The position numbers and the translations under genes are program-made. The notes under the pieces are model-generated. The model worked only from the letters and a program-made list of their open reading frames with translations, made no database searches and was not told the origin of the DNA. From a virus, in IMG/VR virus record IMGVR_UViG_3300034072_002211, positions 213,445 through 277,444 of that record: 64,000 bases of DNA. One strand, written 5' to 3'. The stretch's first letter is position 1. Each line of letters starts with the position of its first letter. Positions 24,915-33,799 of this stretch are shown here, piece after piece.

Positions 24915-25247
24915 ATGTCAAATGAGAACAGCCTCACCAGTATTTACGTCATTGGACCTGAGGGTGGTCCCTACAAGATTGGTTATGCCCAGGACCCCAA
25001 GGCTCGTCTGAGCAATCTACAGGTGGGGCAGGCTGTTGAGCTCAAGCTTCACTATGAGGAAGCCACGGAGACAGCGACCGCCAAGGTTATTGAAAAGCTG
25101 ATCCACAAGCAGATAGCCCATAAGCGAGTGCGTGGCGAATGGTTTGATGTTTCGCTTGAGGAAGCCATAGGTGAGGTCAGGTTCGCATTCATCCGTTGGG
25201 AGGACGAACCGAACCTGACCTTTAGGTATAAGAGGAAGTTGCTTTAG
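24915..25247 (+). CDS. GIY-YIG-like nuclease domain protein (T5orf172/MUG113 type)
   Basis: 110 residues. IYVIGPEGGPYKIGYAQDPKAR is the GIY-YIG-type core strand pair with the catalytic arginine, and GEWFDV near residue 80 supplies the usual C-terminal E/W block. T5orf172-type domains occur in phages; DNA cleavage specificity is unknown. Divergent from 24492. Confidence 0.75.
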   Translation: MSNENSLTSIYVIGPEGGPYKIGYAQDPKARLSNLQVGQAVELKLHYEEATETATAKVIEKLIHKQIAHKRVRGEWFDVSLEEAIGEVRFAFIRWEDEPNLTFRYKRKLL

Positions 25248-25696
25248 GCGCTGAGCAGCGCCTTCACAACACCGCTGGCCTTGCCCTTGTCGAGCGAGGT
25301 GCCGAACGTCGCAGCCAGGTGCGCCATGACGCCGCCCATCTGCTTCATGTTGCGCTCCGGCAGAGTTGCGATGAAGCTCTCGGCCTCGCCGCGAATCTCA
25401 TCCTCGCTGGCCATCTGCGGCAGCAGACCCTCGAGGATCTCGAGCTCGCGCAGGCTGTCGGCGTGGTCGGGCTTGTGGCTCAGGGTGTCCTGGACCTGCT
25501 TGATGCCCTTCTGGATGGCGCGCAGAGCGTCCTCGTCGTCGGCCTTGACCGTCGACAGATCCTGCTTGGCCTTGACCGCGCGCTCCTTGGCGTTTGCGGT
25601 CGCTGCGCTCTGAACACTCAGGAGGGCACCGGCCAGCGGGTCACGCGACTTCCGCAGTTCGAGGGTTTTCGCGTTCAACTCGGCGAGCACACTCAC
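25244..25696 (-). CDS. GatB/YqeY-like protein
   Basis: 150 residues, the usual YqeY length. C-terminal motif MKQMGGVMAHLAATFG...DKGKASGVVKALL matches the GatB/YqeY helical domain, which in GatB binds tRNA. It may bind tRNA or an aminoacyl-tRNA. GTG start overlapping the upstream TGA. Confidence 0.75.
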   Translation of the reverse strand: MSVLAELNAKTLELRKSRDPLAGALLSVQSAATANAKERAVKAKQDLSTVKADDEDALRAIQKGIKQVQDTLSHKPDHADSLRELEILEGLLPQMASEDEIRGEAESFIATLPERNMKQMGGVMAHLAATFGTSLDKGKASGVVKALLSA

Positions 25697-26172
25697 AAGG
25701 ATTCTCCCTTCACATATCCGACGCTAACCTTGACGTCCAGTCCCTCATAGCAGGTTCTGAGTCGTTCGCAAGCGGAGTCTACCCTATCTCGACGCCTGAA
25801 TTGCTTGGCCAGTTTGAGCTCATCCACAAGCTTGGGCGACTTGCGTCCGGTGAGCTCGTTCTTGATCGTCTTCTCAGGGCGCGGCCTTGGCTTCATATAG
25901 GTGGGAACCGTGCCTTTGCGATGATCTCGCGCTGAACGATTACCACGGCGCCAAGAATTTGAAAAGTATCCATCCCGGTAGAGCCGGGCATTGTAGCCCG
26001 GCTTCTTGGAACCGTCCTTGTTGAAGAAACCCAGGAAGGGCTCTTCATTGGAGACCTCGACCTCTATGGTTTCGGCGACTTCGCCCGCATAAAAGCGATG
26101 CCCTACCTGGATGTAGAAGTAGGAACCCCTTGGTAGCTTTTCATCGCTGCGAAGGACTGGTAATTGTGACAT
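25693..26172 (-). CDS. unknown basic protein
   Basis: 159 residues. A strand-rich N-terminal half followed by a very basic middle (WRRGNRSARDHRKG). Predicted leaderless from promoter 26179-26207. No family recognised. Confidence 0.65.
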   Translation of the reverse strand: MSQLPVLRSDEKLPRGSYFYIQVGHRFYAGEVAETIEVEVSNEEPFLGFFNKDGSKKPGYNARLYRDGYFSNSWRRGNRSARDHRKGTVPTYMKPRPRPEKTIKNELTGRKSPKLVDELKLAKQFRRRDRVDSACERLRTCYEGLDVKVSVGYVKGESL

Positions 26173-26178
26173 GGCGCC

Positions 26179-26207
26179 AGCTTAGAACACTGGCGCCAAT
26201 ATGTCAA
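26179..26207 (-). promoter_or_regulatory. promoter predicting a leaderless mRNA
   Basis: TTGACA, 17-nt spacer, TAAGCT, 6 nt to ATG 26172. GGCGCCA repeats flank the -10 (inverted TGGCGCC / GGCGCCA), a possible operator. Confidence 0.7.
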
Positions 26208-26416
26208 ATCAGGGCCCAGGGCGTTCCGTTCTCATCACGGATGCGGGGAAGAGATCGGTCCCAGATCTTTTCCGCATAGACCGTTGCGTAGGGGTCGCCG
26301 AGGTCGATCAGTAATTCGAGGTGCTGGGTTTCAGGATCTTTGCTGGCCTGCCACTGATAACCAGCGACGATGACCCAAGCAATGAACGTGAGCCAGATAC
26401 CAAACGCTATCAACAT
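26204..26416 (-). CDS. small single-pass membrane protein
   Basis: 70 residues from ATG 26416 (AAGGGGAAG upstream). MLIAFGIWLTFIAWVIVAG is a clear membrane segment with a soluble acidic tail. A promoter (TTGACA-17-TAATCT) lies inside the end of the upstream gene. Confidence 0.65.
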   Translation of the reverse strand: MLIAFGIWLTFIAWVIVAGYQWQASKDPETQHLELLIDLGDPYATVYAEKIWDRSLPRIRDENGTPWALI

Positions 26417-26471
26417 AGACTTCCCCTTTTTACCTTCGATAAAATCTAGATATAGCACAACGCCTTGCTAA

Positions 26472-26780
26472 TCAAGACTCCAGATTATCGACATAAGTGA
26501 GCTTTGTCAACAACATATCCCGGCCACAATCCAACCAGCATTGAAGCATAGCCATGAAATCCTTAGAGAGAAGGATCTTCACGACCTCATCTCCTACGAC
26601 GTCCTCGTTGTCGTTGGCCGCTTTGCGCGCGAAGAGTATGTCCTCGAACAGCTCGTTATAGCTCTTGCCCGCTAATCTCAGGGCCGCAAGCTCACGAGCC
26701 TCATCGCTGAGTGCTTGAAAATCCTTGAAGCTGTCGCGGGCTCTCTGGGGTTCTCCCGCGGACCAACCAAAGGGAAACAT
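26472..26780 (-). CDS. unknown protein, tandem paralogue of 26780-27118
   Basis: 102 residues. Shares GEP...SFK-FQ-L near the N-terminus and a C..DCG-ML--KL C-terminus with the next protein. ATG overlaps the upstream TGA (TGATG). Confidence 0.65.
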   Translation of the reverse strand: MFPFGWSAGEPQRARDSFKDFQALSDEARELAALRLAGKSYNELFEDILFARKAANDNEDVVGDEVVKILLSKDFMAMLQCWLDCGRDMLLTKLTYVDNLES

Positions 26781-27118
26781 CAGTAATCCTCATGCCATGC
26801 AAGCTTTGCGGCCAGCATATTACACCCGTGATCCACATAGCAGCGAACCATCTGACAACGCACAGGACTATCAATGAAGCGCGATAGTCTCAATGAGAGC
26901 TCACCAATGCTAAGAGTCTGGTCCACATCGTAGCGATTGACCATGAATTGGGTGGCGGTAGTCTCGTCGGGCCAACGGCCGCCCTCCACCCAAGCATCCT
27001 GTTGCTTGGTCACATAGACCAGAGCCCTCCGAACTAGGTCCGGAAGGTCCTGGAATACTTTGAAGGACTCACCACGCGGTTCACCCACTTGTGAGATGAA
27101 GCCGCTGACGCAAGGCAT
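26780..27118 (-). CDS. unknown protein, tandem paralogue of 26472-26780
   Basis: 112 residues. GEPRGESFKVFQDL and YVDHGCNMLAAKL correspond to segments in the downstream paralogue. ATG overlaps the TAA of the 2H phosphoesterase gene. Tandem duplication and divergence. Confidence 0.65.
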   Translation of the reverse strand: MPCVSGFISQVGEPRGESFKVFQDLPDLVRRALVYVTKQQDAWVEGGRWPDETTATQFMVNRYDVDQTLSIGELSLRLSRFIDSPVRCQMVRCYVDHGCNMLAAKLAWHEDY

Positions 27119-27669
27119 TACTTGCCATACCAGTGAGGGGTGCGGAGCCGCGGGTCGAACTGGCCAACCCAATGGTCCCTGAACTTTGCCACCGTCAAGT
27201 GGAGACCAAAGTTGTAGGGCAGGTTGAACTCTTCGGCGCGGAGATCAAGAAGCCAGGGGCACTTGACGTCCACAAAGAAGAACTCACCCTTGGCGCACTG
27301 AACATGCGGGCTGTAGAGGAAATCAACCTCACGGCCCTGATACTTGCCCCACAGGGCCTGCCGGTGGTGCTTGGGCACATTGCGGAGATCACCCTCGCCG
27401 CGCAAGATGCTGATGTGCGCGTCGTAGCTGGGCTGAAGAACACCGTGGCCCTCAACGCCAGTCATGTTGATGAGCTCACGGTCGATGAACCAGCGGAACA
27501 GCCGCGTGATCTCGCGGTCCACTTCCAGAACCAACCAACCTGTGGTGTTGCTCTTGTTGGCCCGCTTGGGATCATAGACCAAGCGACCCCGTGACTTGAG
27601 CCAGCCGGGCTCGCTCATCATGAGCTTGGGGCGCTGAATCTCGCGCCGAGCGGGAGAAAGAATCGTCAT
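27118..27669 (-). CDS. 2H phosphoesterase / LigT-like RNA end-processing enzyme
   Basis: 183 residues. Two HxT/S motifs, H85-I-S87 (YDAHISILRG) and H157-L-T159 (GLHLTVAK), about 70 residues apart as in the 2H superfamily (2'-5' RNA ligase, cyclic phosphodiesterase). These act on RNA ends or cyclic oligonucleotides. Two possible roles by inference: cleaving host cyclic-nucleotide signals, or processing tRNA ends. Promoter TTGACT-16-TAAACA at 27676-27703. Confidence 0.78.
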   Translation of the reverse strand: MTILSPARREIQRPKLMMSEPGWLKSRGRLVYDPKRANKSNTTGWLVLEVDREITRLFRWFIDRELINMTGVEGHGVLQPSYDAHISILRGEGDLRNVPKHHRQALWGKYQGREVDFLYSPHVQCAKGEFFFVDVKCPWLLDLRAEEFNLPYNFGLHLTVAKFRDHWVGQFDPRLRTPHWYGK

Positions 27670-27705
27670 GTCACCTGTTTAGCACAGGACTGGTGTGAGT
27701 CAACC

Positions 27706-27739
27706 AAAGAAAAAGGAGAGCGGGACAAGCCCGCTCTCC
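27706..27739 (-). terminator. Rho-independent terminator
   Basis: 10-bp stem GGAGAGCGGG / CCCGCTCTCC followed by TTTTTCTTT on the minus strand; ends the single-gene unit at 27765. Confidence 0.85.
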
Positions 27740-27764
27740 ACCCTGGTGCGACCCTCAGGGTAAC

Positions 27765-28139
27765 TTATGCGGCTTCGACAAACTTGCGCTTGCCATGATC
27801 CCAGTCGTAGGACTTGCCGCCCATACGGAGCGCCACGAGCGCCTCGAGGTTGATGTTGCGGAACGCGCCCTTCTCGAGCTCATCCTCGCTCTTGCCGGCG
27901 TTGTGAGGCGCCTTGGGATCCAGCTTCTGCATATCGAACACAGTGAGCAGGTTGTGCTTCGCGGGATCGTAGCTCTGACCGACTCCCTTGACACCCTTCT
28001 TCACGCCCCGGCGGCAGTTCATCGTGCGGAGGCTGGGCTCACCGGGCTTTGCGGTGCGCTTGACGAAGTCCACGGTGAAGAGCTGACCGCCCTTGGTGTT
28101 CTCGAGGAACTGATCCAGCGTCATTTCGGCGCGTGCCAT
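27765..28139 (-). CDS. unknown basic protein
   Basis: 124 residues, many Lys/Arg (NCRRGVKKGVKGVG). Own promoter TTGACA-17-TATTTG (28169-28197) and terminator, like the paralogue pair at 20 and 23 kb, suggesting strong single-gene expression. Confidence 0.7.
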   Translation of the reverse strand: MARAEMTLDQFLENTKGGQLFTVDFVKRTAKPGEPSLRTMNCRRGVKKGVKGVGQSYDPAKHNLLTVFDMQKLDPKAPHNAGKSEDELEKGAFRNINLEALVALRMGGKSYDWDHGKRKFVEAA

Positions 28140-28206
28140 TGTGCGATCTCCCTAAAGTTGATACAGATCAAATAACAGGGAAATCGCACCTTGTCAACCG
28201 CGCATC

Positions 28207-28632
28207 TTACTTCGATCTGCGAGCAGCCTTGCGAGCCGCTGCTCTTGCCCCTGCTCCCTTGATCATCGCTGCGGGCCGCTGAGCCCTCAAGAGGCGGGAA
28301 ATGCGAGGAGTTGTGCCTGACGTGCTTGTTTCCTTGGGAGGCATTGAGACGTGCTCTGCGCCCTCGGGATTGATCCGCTTGATGCGGTCGGAACCCTTGG
28401 GAGCAATGGTGAGCTCATGGTCACAAGCCTTCAGCATAGCTCGCACGGTAGCAAGCTGCGGGAACATCGTTTCCCTGTAGAGCCACTTGCTGATCGTCTG
28501 TGGGGTTGGACCCCCGCGTTCATGAACCCGCTTGAAGGAGTGGCCCGAGTTGAGGACCACCGCCACACAGTCGTCCCTCAGATCCTCGAGGTCCGTCAAA
28601 GGTTCACGCTTCATTGGTACTTTTCGTGCCAC
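28207..28632 (-). CDS. helix-turn-helix DNA-binding protein
   Basis: 141 residues from GTG 28632 (AGGAGATCGACC upstream). RVHERGGPTPQTISKWLYRE resembles an XRE-type HTH; the C-terminus is a basic Arg/Ala tail (RAAARKAARRSK). Probable transcription regulator. Co-transcribed with the ParB-like and RHH genes. Confidence 0.7.
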   Translation of the reverse strand: MARKVPMKREPLTDLEDLRDDCVAVVLNSGHSFKRVHERGGPTPQTISKWLYRETMFPQLATVRAMLKACDHELTIAPKGSDRIKRINPEGAEHVSMPPKETSTSGTTPRISRLLRAQRPAAMIKGAGARAAARKAARRSK

Positions 28633-28643
28633 CGGTCGATCTC

Positions 28644-29978
28644 CTAGAGTTGCGGCAATTCCCACTTGACCTTGATCGTGCCGCCCTTTGTGGGCTTACG
28701 CTTGCGGAAAGCAAGGAAGCCCCTAAAGAGCAATTCGATCTTCTGTTCCCTCACAATACCACTGAGGTCCATCAGCTTCTCGCGAGTAATGTAGGCCGCG
28801 CTGTCAGCTGCGATGTTCACGCCAGTGATGACCTGCTCCAGGAATTCCTTGGCGTCCTTCTCGTCCACCTTCATGAATTCATAATAGCAGAATCCCACCA
28901 CACTCGGCGGAGCGAGACGCTTGGCCTTGTTTCCAAACTTGTAGGGAAACTGAGCGGCTTCGTCGATCAACCGATCGTCTTTGGCCCGCTCATAAACATC
29001 TGGTCCCGAGATGCGATTGAGGTTCGCAAATCCTCGTCCCTCGTTGCGCTCATAAGAGAGCACAAAGCGGCTGATAGCTGCCATCGTGGTGGGCTGAGTG
29101 AATCCATCTGCGCTCAACTGATCGTGTGGACCACGGTTGGCACCAGTGTCCACGGTCTTGCGCGTTTGCCGCTCAACACCAAAGACGAACAGCACGGGAA
29201 TGCCAATGCCAGTTTCGAGGACCGCATAGCTGCGATGCTGGCCATTGTTCATCAGCCCTTCCTTGCTGATGATGATCGTCTCGCCGTTGAACTCCCAGCG
29301 GTTGTTCGCAATGTCGTCCACATATTGAGCCAACTTTGCGATGCGGATCGGCCGGTTGCCCTCATTGTTGTCGATGAGCACCTGAGCCAGAGCCGGCGTG
29401 AGAATTGCCTGCTCAGTGTGGACTTGCCGATTGCCCATCTTGACGCGAGTGTTGAACCACGCCGTTGCGACCTCGGGATCGTTGAGGTCTCCTGCGTCAG
29501 CAGTCTGTTCCTCGAGAATGTCTTCCTGGAAGTGGGTGGCGGGGAAGTGATGCTCAGGATCAGCTTCTCGCTTCAACGCTTCCACATCCATGAACGCGTC
29601 GGTCACATTGTCGGGAAGATCTCCCTTGAATGCGATCCGATTGTGCTCAGGATCATATTCACCCATGAGCTTTTGCGCCGTCATCTCTGTCTCTGGCGTC
29701 TTGATGCCAGAGAGATGATGCTCGCCCAGGCTTGATGCCCAGGCAAAATTACCCCGCACCGCATGGCTAAGCTTGACGCCCTCTTGCCCCAGCTGAGCGG
29801 TCAGGACACCCGACTGCTGACTGAGCCGGACCTTCTGGTAATCCTCAGGAACGTGCTCGAGGAACTCTTTGCTAACGCCCAGGCTCCAGACCAGTCGGGG
29901 CGTTGCTTTGCTGCCCATTCGCAATGCGCTCAAGCGCATGTCAACTGGGATTGTTCGTTCTGCCGTGATGCTAGTCAC
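28644..29978 (-). CDS. large ParB-like (partition/nuclease fold) phage protein
   Basis: 444 residues. Residues about 195-290 (NRWEFNGETIIISKEGLM, NNGQHRSYAVLE, RKTVDTGANRGPHDQL) match ParB-like phage proteins with an NGQHR core. N-terminal 170 residues and the C-terminal third have no recognised domain. GTG start overlapping the RHH gene stop. DNA binding is likely; nuclease activity unproven. Confidence 0.65.
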   Translation of the reverse strand: MTSITAERTIPVDMRLSALRMGSKATPRLVWSLGVSKEFLEHVPEDYQKVRLSQQSGVLTAQLGQEGVKLSHAVRGNFAWASSLGEHHLSGIKTPETEMTAQKLMGEYDPEHNRIAFKGDLPDNVTDAFMDVEALKREADPEHHFPATHFQEDILEEQTADAGDLNDPEVATAWFNTRVKMGNRQVHTEQAILTPALAQVLIDNNEGNRPIRIAKLAQYVDDIANNRWEFNGETIIISKEGLMNNGQHRSYAVLETGIGIPVLFVFGVERQTRKTVDTGANRGPHDQLSADGFTQPTTMAAISRFVLSYERNEGRGFANLNRISGPDVYERAKDDRLIDEAAQFPYKFGNKAKRLAPPSVVGFCYYEFMKVDEKDAKEFLEQVITGVNIAADSAAYITREKLMDLSGIVREQKIELLFRGFLAFRKRKPTKGGTIKVKWELPQL

Positions 29979-30219
29979 GAGTCTTCTCCGATCTCACAAA
30001 TGCGACCATGCGGTCGGTAAAAGACTTCTCCACGGATTCACGCTCCGTGGTGAAGTGTTCAAGGGCTTCAGCGAGGTTGGGGTTCAGTTCTGGGTCAAAG
30101 AAAAGCAGAATTGCTCGACTTGCCAGAACTTGCTTCGTCATCCCCGTTCGCTTGCTCACCACATCGAGGGCACTACTGGCCTCTCTGGTGATGGCTACAC
30201 TGGTATGGGTTGACGTCAT
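29971..30219 (-). CDS. ribbon-helix-helix regulator
   Basis: 82 residues. TSVAITREASSALDVVSKR then TGMTKQVLASRAILLFF is a ribbon-helix-helix pattern (CopG/Arc type). It heads a three-gene unit with the ParB-like and HTH genes. A TATAGAGCTGCTATA inverted repeat about 30 nt upstream could be its operator. Confidence 0.7.
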   Translation of the reverse strand: MTSTHTSVAITREASSALDVVSKRTGMTKQVLASRAILLFFDPELNPNLAEALEHFTTERESVEKSFTDRMVAFVRSEKTRD

Positions 30220-30274
30220 GTGGGCCTCTCGTTTGGCCCACAGAACTTATAGAGCTGCTATAACGTGTCAATAG

Positions 30275-30712
30275 TCAAGCTATAGACGAAATCTCGCGCT
30301 CCAAAATGTCATCAGCAACTGAGAAAAGTTGTGCTTTTTGAACGAGTTGTAGAGCTATCGGTGTGGAACGGGTAGGATGATTGAGTTCAAGACTGATGAG
30401 GCAGGTCCTATAACTGAACAAGTCAGTAGCCTCAACATTACCGAGGTTTATCAGCAAATGAAAGTGCCTGAACTCGGCTTTGCGAGCCTCAAGAACATCC
30501 TTGAACCGCTGTATAAACCACGGTCCACCAGCCCTCGCGATCATGCCTTTGTCAGCAAAGAAGCGACCCTTGGGCTCATGCTTCATGAGTTCAAAACCCA
30601 ACATGGGTGTGGTGAGGCAGATGCTTGTGTGATTGTTGGAGAACCTGCCCAGGAACTCCTGTCCCCTGAATATGCGGGCAGTATCAACGACGTTAGGAAC
30701 TAGCTTGCTCAT
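30275..30712 (-). CDS. unknown protein
   Basis: 145 residues, basic. A promoter-like TTGACT lies near 30812 and the leader contains an 11-bp GC hairpin (GACGGGGAGGA / TCCTCCCCGTC, 30731-30766), which may act as an attenuator. No family recognised. Confidence 0.6.
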   Translation of the reverse strand: MSKLVPNVVDTARIFRGQEFLGRFSNNHTSICLTTPMLGFELMKHEPKGRFFADKGMIARAGGPWFIQRFKDVLEARKAEFRHFHLLINLGNVEATDLFSYRTCLISLELNHPTRSTPIALQLVQKAQLFSVADDILEREISSIA

Positions 30713-30980
30713 GCGCCTAAGCTACAGATAATGACGGGGAGGACAAGCCTGAGCCTCTCCTCCCCGTCACCGTTAGCCTGTTTACCTAGCACGTCTATGT
30801 CGGGTCGCAAGTCAACATAGACGCTACTATCCCGCACTCCTCTGCGCCAGGCCAAGAAACTCTAGAGCCCCCGACGCTGGCCTGTTCGTTCACTGTGGCA
30901 AACGACACCCTCAACAGGCCACAAGGACACCGTAGAGCAAGATCCACAGATTTCAAGCGGTAATTGGCGAAATGCTTTGG

Positions 30981-31475
30981 TTATTGCGACGAGTCGTGCA
31001 CTTTGGCAGATGAGTGTGTGATAATTGCGACACACGTGAGCACAAAGCCCAGGGGCAAAAACGACCACAATCCGACTCGGACAGCAAGGCTTCCTACCGC
31101 CTCGAGGTCTCGGAAAGTCAGATAGCCGGCCATGTGGAACACGAACGCGACAATGAATGCCACGAACACTAGCGCCACTGGAATCAGCAGAGCACCCAGC
31201 CAGGCTTCGCCGATCTTGCCCATGAGAGTCGTGGGAGCCGGCGGTGCCTGTTCGAGCACCTTCCAGCCCAACTTCGACGCGGCTTCATCGGCGTAGCGGT
31301 CAGCTGATACCTTGTTGCTTGTGAAATATGTGAGGCGCACGTGGACCCCTTCAGGGGTCTCTAAGTGGCTTTCATAGGACTCTGGCTGCTCCGGCGCGCT
31401 GGGCGTCGGAATGAACATCGTGGTCATCTGAGGCCCGTTGGGCCCTTGCGTCACGCCGAAAGCAATCTGTGTCAT
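30981..31475 (-). CDS. two-pass membrane protein
   Basis: 164 residues; soluble N-terminal 90 residues and two membrane segments near 93-115 and 133-155. Predicted leaderless (TTGACA-16-TATCTT, 7 nt to ATG). Between it and 30712 is about 260 nt of non-coding DNA with a GGCCTGTT/AACAGGCC pairing. Confidence 0.65.
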   Translation of the reverse strand: MTQIAFGVTQGPNGPQMTTMFIPTPSAPEQPESYESHLETPEGVHVRLTYFTSNKVSADRYADEAASKLGWKVLEQAPPAPTTLMGKIGEAWLGALLIPVALVFVAFIVAFVFHMAGYLTFRDLEAVGSLAVRVGLWSFLPLGFVLTCVAIITHSSAKVHDSSQ

Positions 31476-31510
31476 GTGCCCAAAGATAAACCCTGGGCTC
31501 AGAATGTCAA

Positions 31511-31810
31511 CTACATGAAGGTGACACGGAGGTAGGTTGTTTCTTCGGCACGTCTCGGACCCTGATCTACCACGGGACCCGTGATAGTCTCGAGGTAAGC
31601 GAACTCATAGGTGCCGTCCTTGTCCTTGACGGTAGAGAAGAGAAGCTCACGCATCTGCTTCTTGTTGAGTTCGTTGTCGATGATCATGCGGAAGATTCGC
31701 CTACCGTCGTGATCCACAAAGTGGGCGACATTGACATAGATGCCTAGCTTCTCAGCCACGGCTTCAGTGAGGAGGTGACCAACGGGATAGTCACGCGCGT
31801 CTAGGTGCAT
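31511..31810 (-). CDS. unknown protein
   Basis: 99 residues, alpha/beta composition; GAGG before ATG. A GTAGGAGAG / CTCTCCTAC hairpin (31820-31843) separates it from the helicase gene. Confidence 0.65.
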   Translation of the reverse strand: MHLDARDYPVGHLLTEAVAEKLGIYVNVAHFVDHDGRRIFRMIIDNELNKKQMRELLFSTVKDKDGTYEFAYLETITGPVVDQGPRRAEETTYLRVTFM

Positions 31811-31850
31811 AGAGACCTCGTAGGAGAGGGGTTGCTCTCCTACTTAGTCC

Positions 31851-33383
31851 TCATGCGGCGTAACTGACCTGCCCTTCCCAGTTGCCAACATACTTGTTAC
31901 CAACCCGCTTCTTGCTGGTCTCGTAAACTGCCAGGACGTCCGGAAGGATGCTGTAGAGGACATTGATCTGTCCGTCCTGGAAGATCTGCTTACCCGTCTG
32001 CCGGTTGACCATTGCGTGAAGGCTGGGGTTGTCAATGGCCATGCGAATCTTGGGAGCCATGACCTCGAACTCCTTAGCGCCCATCCCGAACCATTCAAAG
32101 ACCATAGTGGAGATCGTAGCGTTGACCATCACGCCGTGGCCCTTACGGCAAAGTGGGCAGGTGCTGTTCTGCTTGATGTTGTAAACGTGACCGCAAGGAT
32201 CGGAGCAGCGAGTCCAGACGTTGTCCTGCTTTGCGTAGGTCTTTGCGCTGATCTCACGGTCCTCGCCCTCGAGGACCAAGCCCTTGGCCGCGCGGGGCCA
32301 CTCGATGGCTTCCACGTAGCCATGCTCCTTGAGGTTGCCCTCGAAGTCGTAGATAAAGCCTTCGGGCTTGCCCTCACACTTGCGAAGCACTCGGCCGCAC
32401 ATTTGCTGGTAGAACGCAATGTTGCCGACCTTGCGAGTGAGGAAGCAGAACTTGGCCAGCTTCTCGTCAAAGCCCTCGCAAAGAGCGTCAACGCTGATCA
32501 GCACCTCAGTCTCGCCCCGGTGGAAGCGCGCGAAGATTTCCTCACGGACCTTAGCAGCCTGACGGGGCACATAGTCGACATCACCAACCACACCCTTGCC
32601 TGCCGTGACCACCTCGCACTTGATGCCCTCACCCAGGAACTGCGCTTCCAGCATCTTGCTATGGTTGGTGTCGTCGGTGAAAACAATCGTGCGCTTGTTG
32701 GAATGACCAGCAGTGGCGAGCAGCCAGGTCTTCGCCACGTGGGCACCGGGGGTTTCAAAGTAGCGGGGACGGGCAAGATCACCGCGCGCGATCAGCTCGC
32801 TCATTGTGGCCGCGATCACAATGCGATCACCATACCATTCCTCGAGGCTCTCACCCGGATCGTTCTTCTCACGGTAAGGAGTTGCGGTGAAGCCGACCAC
32901 CTTTGCGTTGGGCCAGTTCTTGCGAATCTTCTGGAACTCAGCAGCCGTTGCCTTGTGGGCTTCGTCGAAGAGGATCATTGTGGGAACAAACGAGGGGTCA
33001 AAATAGAGATCGTTCGTGACGTTGATGTCCAGGGTGTTGGTCATCGTCTTGGGGAGAGTCACAAGCAGGTTGCGCTTATAATCACACACAAGCGGATGGC
33101 TTTCTGCGCCAACGAGGTAGCTCTCAATTTTGTCGTGGAGGGCGGAGGTCTCAACTCCAAAGCCATGCTCCATGGTTGCGACCGTCTGGCCCAGGAGGAC
33201 CTGAAGGTTCACAATAACCAGCACCCGGCCGCCGCGCTGAATTTCCTCATGCGCGACATCGCCCATGACCACAGTCTTGCCATAGCCCGTTGGAGCCACC
33301 ACCAGAGCAGACGGATTTTTCTCTAGCAAGCTAAACACTTGCTTAGTTACGTTGCGCTGTTCCTCGCGGGGCTTGATTCGCAT
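31851..33383 (-). CDS. SF2 DEAH-box helicase
   Basis: 510 residues. Motif I PTGYGKT (31-37), motif II FDEAHKAT, motif III FTATPYRE, motif VI QMCGRVLRK. A C-terminal region with two cysteine pairs (CSDPCGHVY, STCPLCRKG) may bind zinc. Resembles Rad25/RecG-like phage helicases used in DNA repair or replication. Promoter TTGACT-17-TATACA at 33419-33447. Confidence 0.88.
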   Translation of the reverse strand: MRIKPREEQRNVTKQVFSLLEKNPSALVVAPTGYGKTVVMGDVAHEEIQRGGRVLVIVNLQVLLGQTVATMEHGFGVETSALHDKIESYLVGAESHPLVCDYKRNLLVTLPKTMTNTLDINVTNDLYFDPSFVPTMILFDEAHKATAAEFQKIRKNWPNAKVVGFTATPYREKNDPGESLEEWYGDRIVIAATMSELIARGDLARPRYFETPGAHVAKTWLLATAGHSNKRTIVFTDDTNHSKMLEAQFLGEGIKCEVVTAGKGVVGDVDYVPRQAAKVREEIFARFHRGETEVLISVDALCEGFDEKLAKFCFLTRKVGNIAFYQQMCGRVLRKCEGKPEGFIYDFEGNLKEHGYVEAIEWPRAAKGLVLEGEDREISAKTYAKQDNVWTRCSDPCGHVYNIKQNSTCPLCRKGHGVMVNATISTMVFEWFGMGAKEFEVMAPKIRMAIDNPSLHAMVNRQTGKQIFQDGQINVLYSILPDVLAVYETSKKRVGNKYVGNWEGQVSYAA

Positions 33384-33469
33384 TTGTTGACTCCGGTTAT
33401 ATCCGATCTCTTGCCACCTGTATAAAGAGGTGAGGCAAGCGAGTCAACTCTGGTTTTCACCTTTTTTTG

Positions 33470-33755
33470 CTCGATCTAGATTCACCGGTGACTCTATCCC
33501 AGCCGAGCCACACCATCCTCCACGAGATCCCGAACCAACCGGGGTACCGCTTCATCGGACCTCACCGCGCCAGACTACTTTGCTTGGGTCTCGAGCCCCG
33601 CCCGTTTCATCTCAGTGAATCGATCTCTGCTGGAGGGGGTCCTCATTCCCTCACCGAACGGAAGCACCCATGAAAGCAGGATAGGCCGTAGCTAAAGCCG
33701 CCGTTCAAAGCACCAAGAACCTGCGGGCTTTCCCCACCTGTTCCTCAGCAGTTAT
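33470..33755 (-). ncRNA. candidate structured RNA, distal part of non-coding block
   Basis: No reading frame of protein-like composition exists on either strand. An internal promoter at 33760-33789 reads left. The RNA contains GC-rich pairings and ends before the helicase promoter at 33447. Confidence 0.45.
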
Positions 33756-33759
33756 GGTG

Positions 33760-33789
33760 ATGTTAAGGTGAAACTGCGGTGCTTGTCAA
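33760..33789 (-). promoter_or_regulatory. internal promoter of the non-coding block
   Basis: TTGACA, 18-nt spacer, TAACAT; the spacer contains GCAGTTTCACC, akin to the repeated palindrome. Confidence 0.6.
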
Positions 33790-33799
33790 GCTGCCAAAC

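Noticed and set aside
30377-30703. A 108-residue plus-strand frame opposite 30275-30712
   Set aside because: The minus-strand gene has promoter-like sequence and a better composition; this frame has neither.
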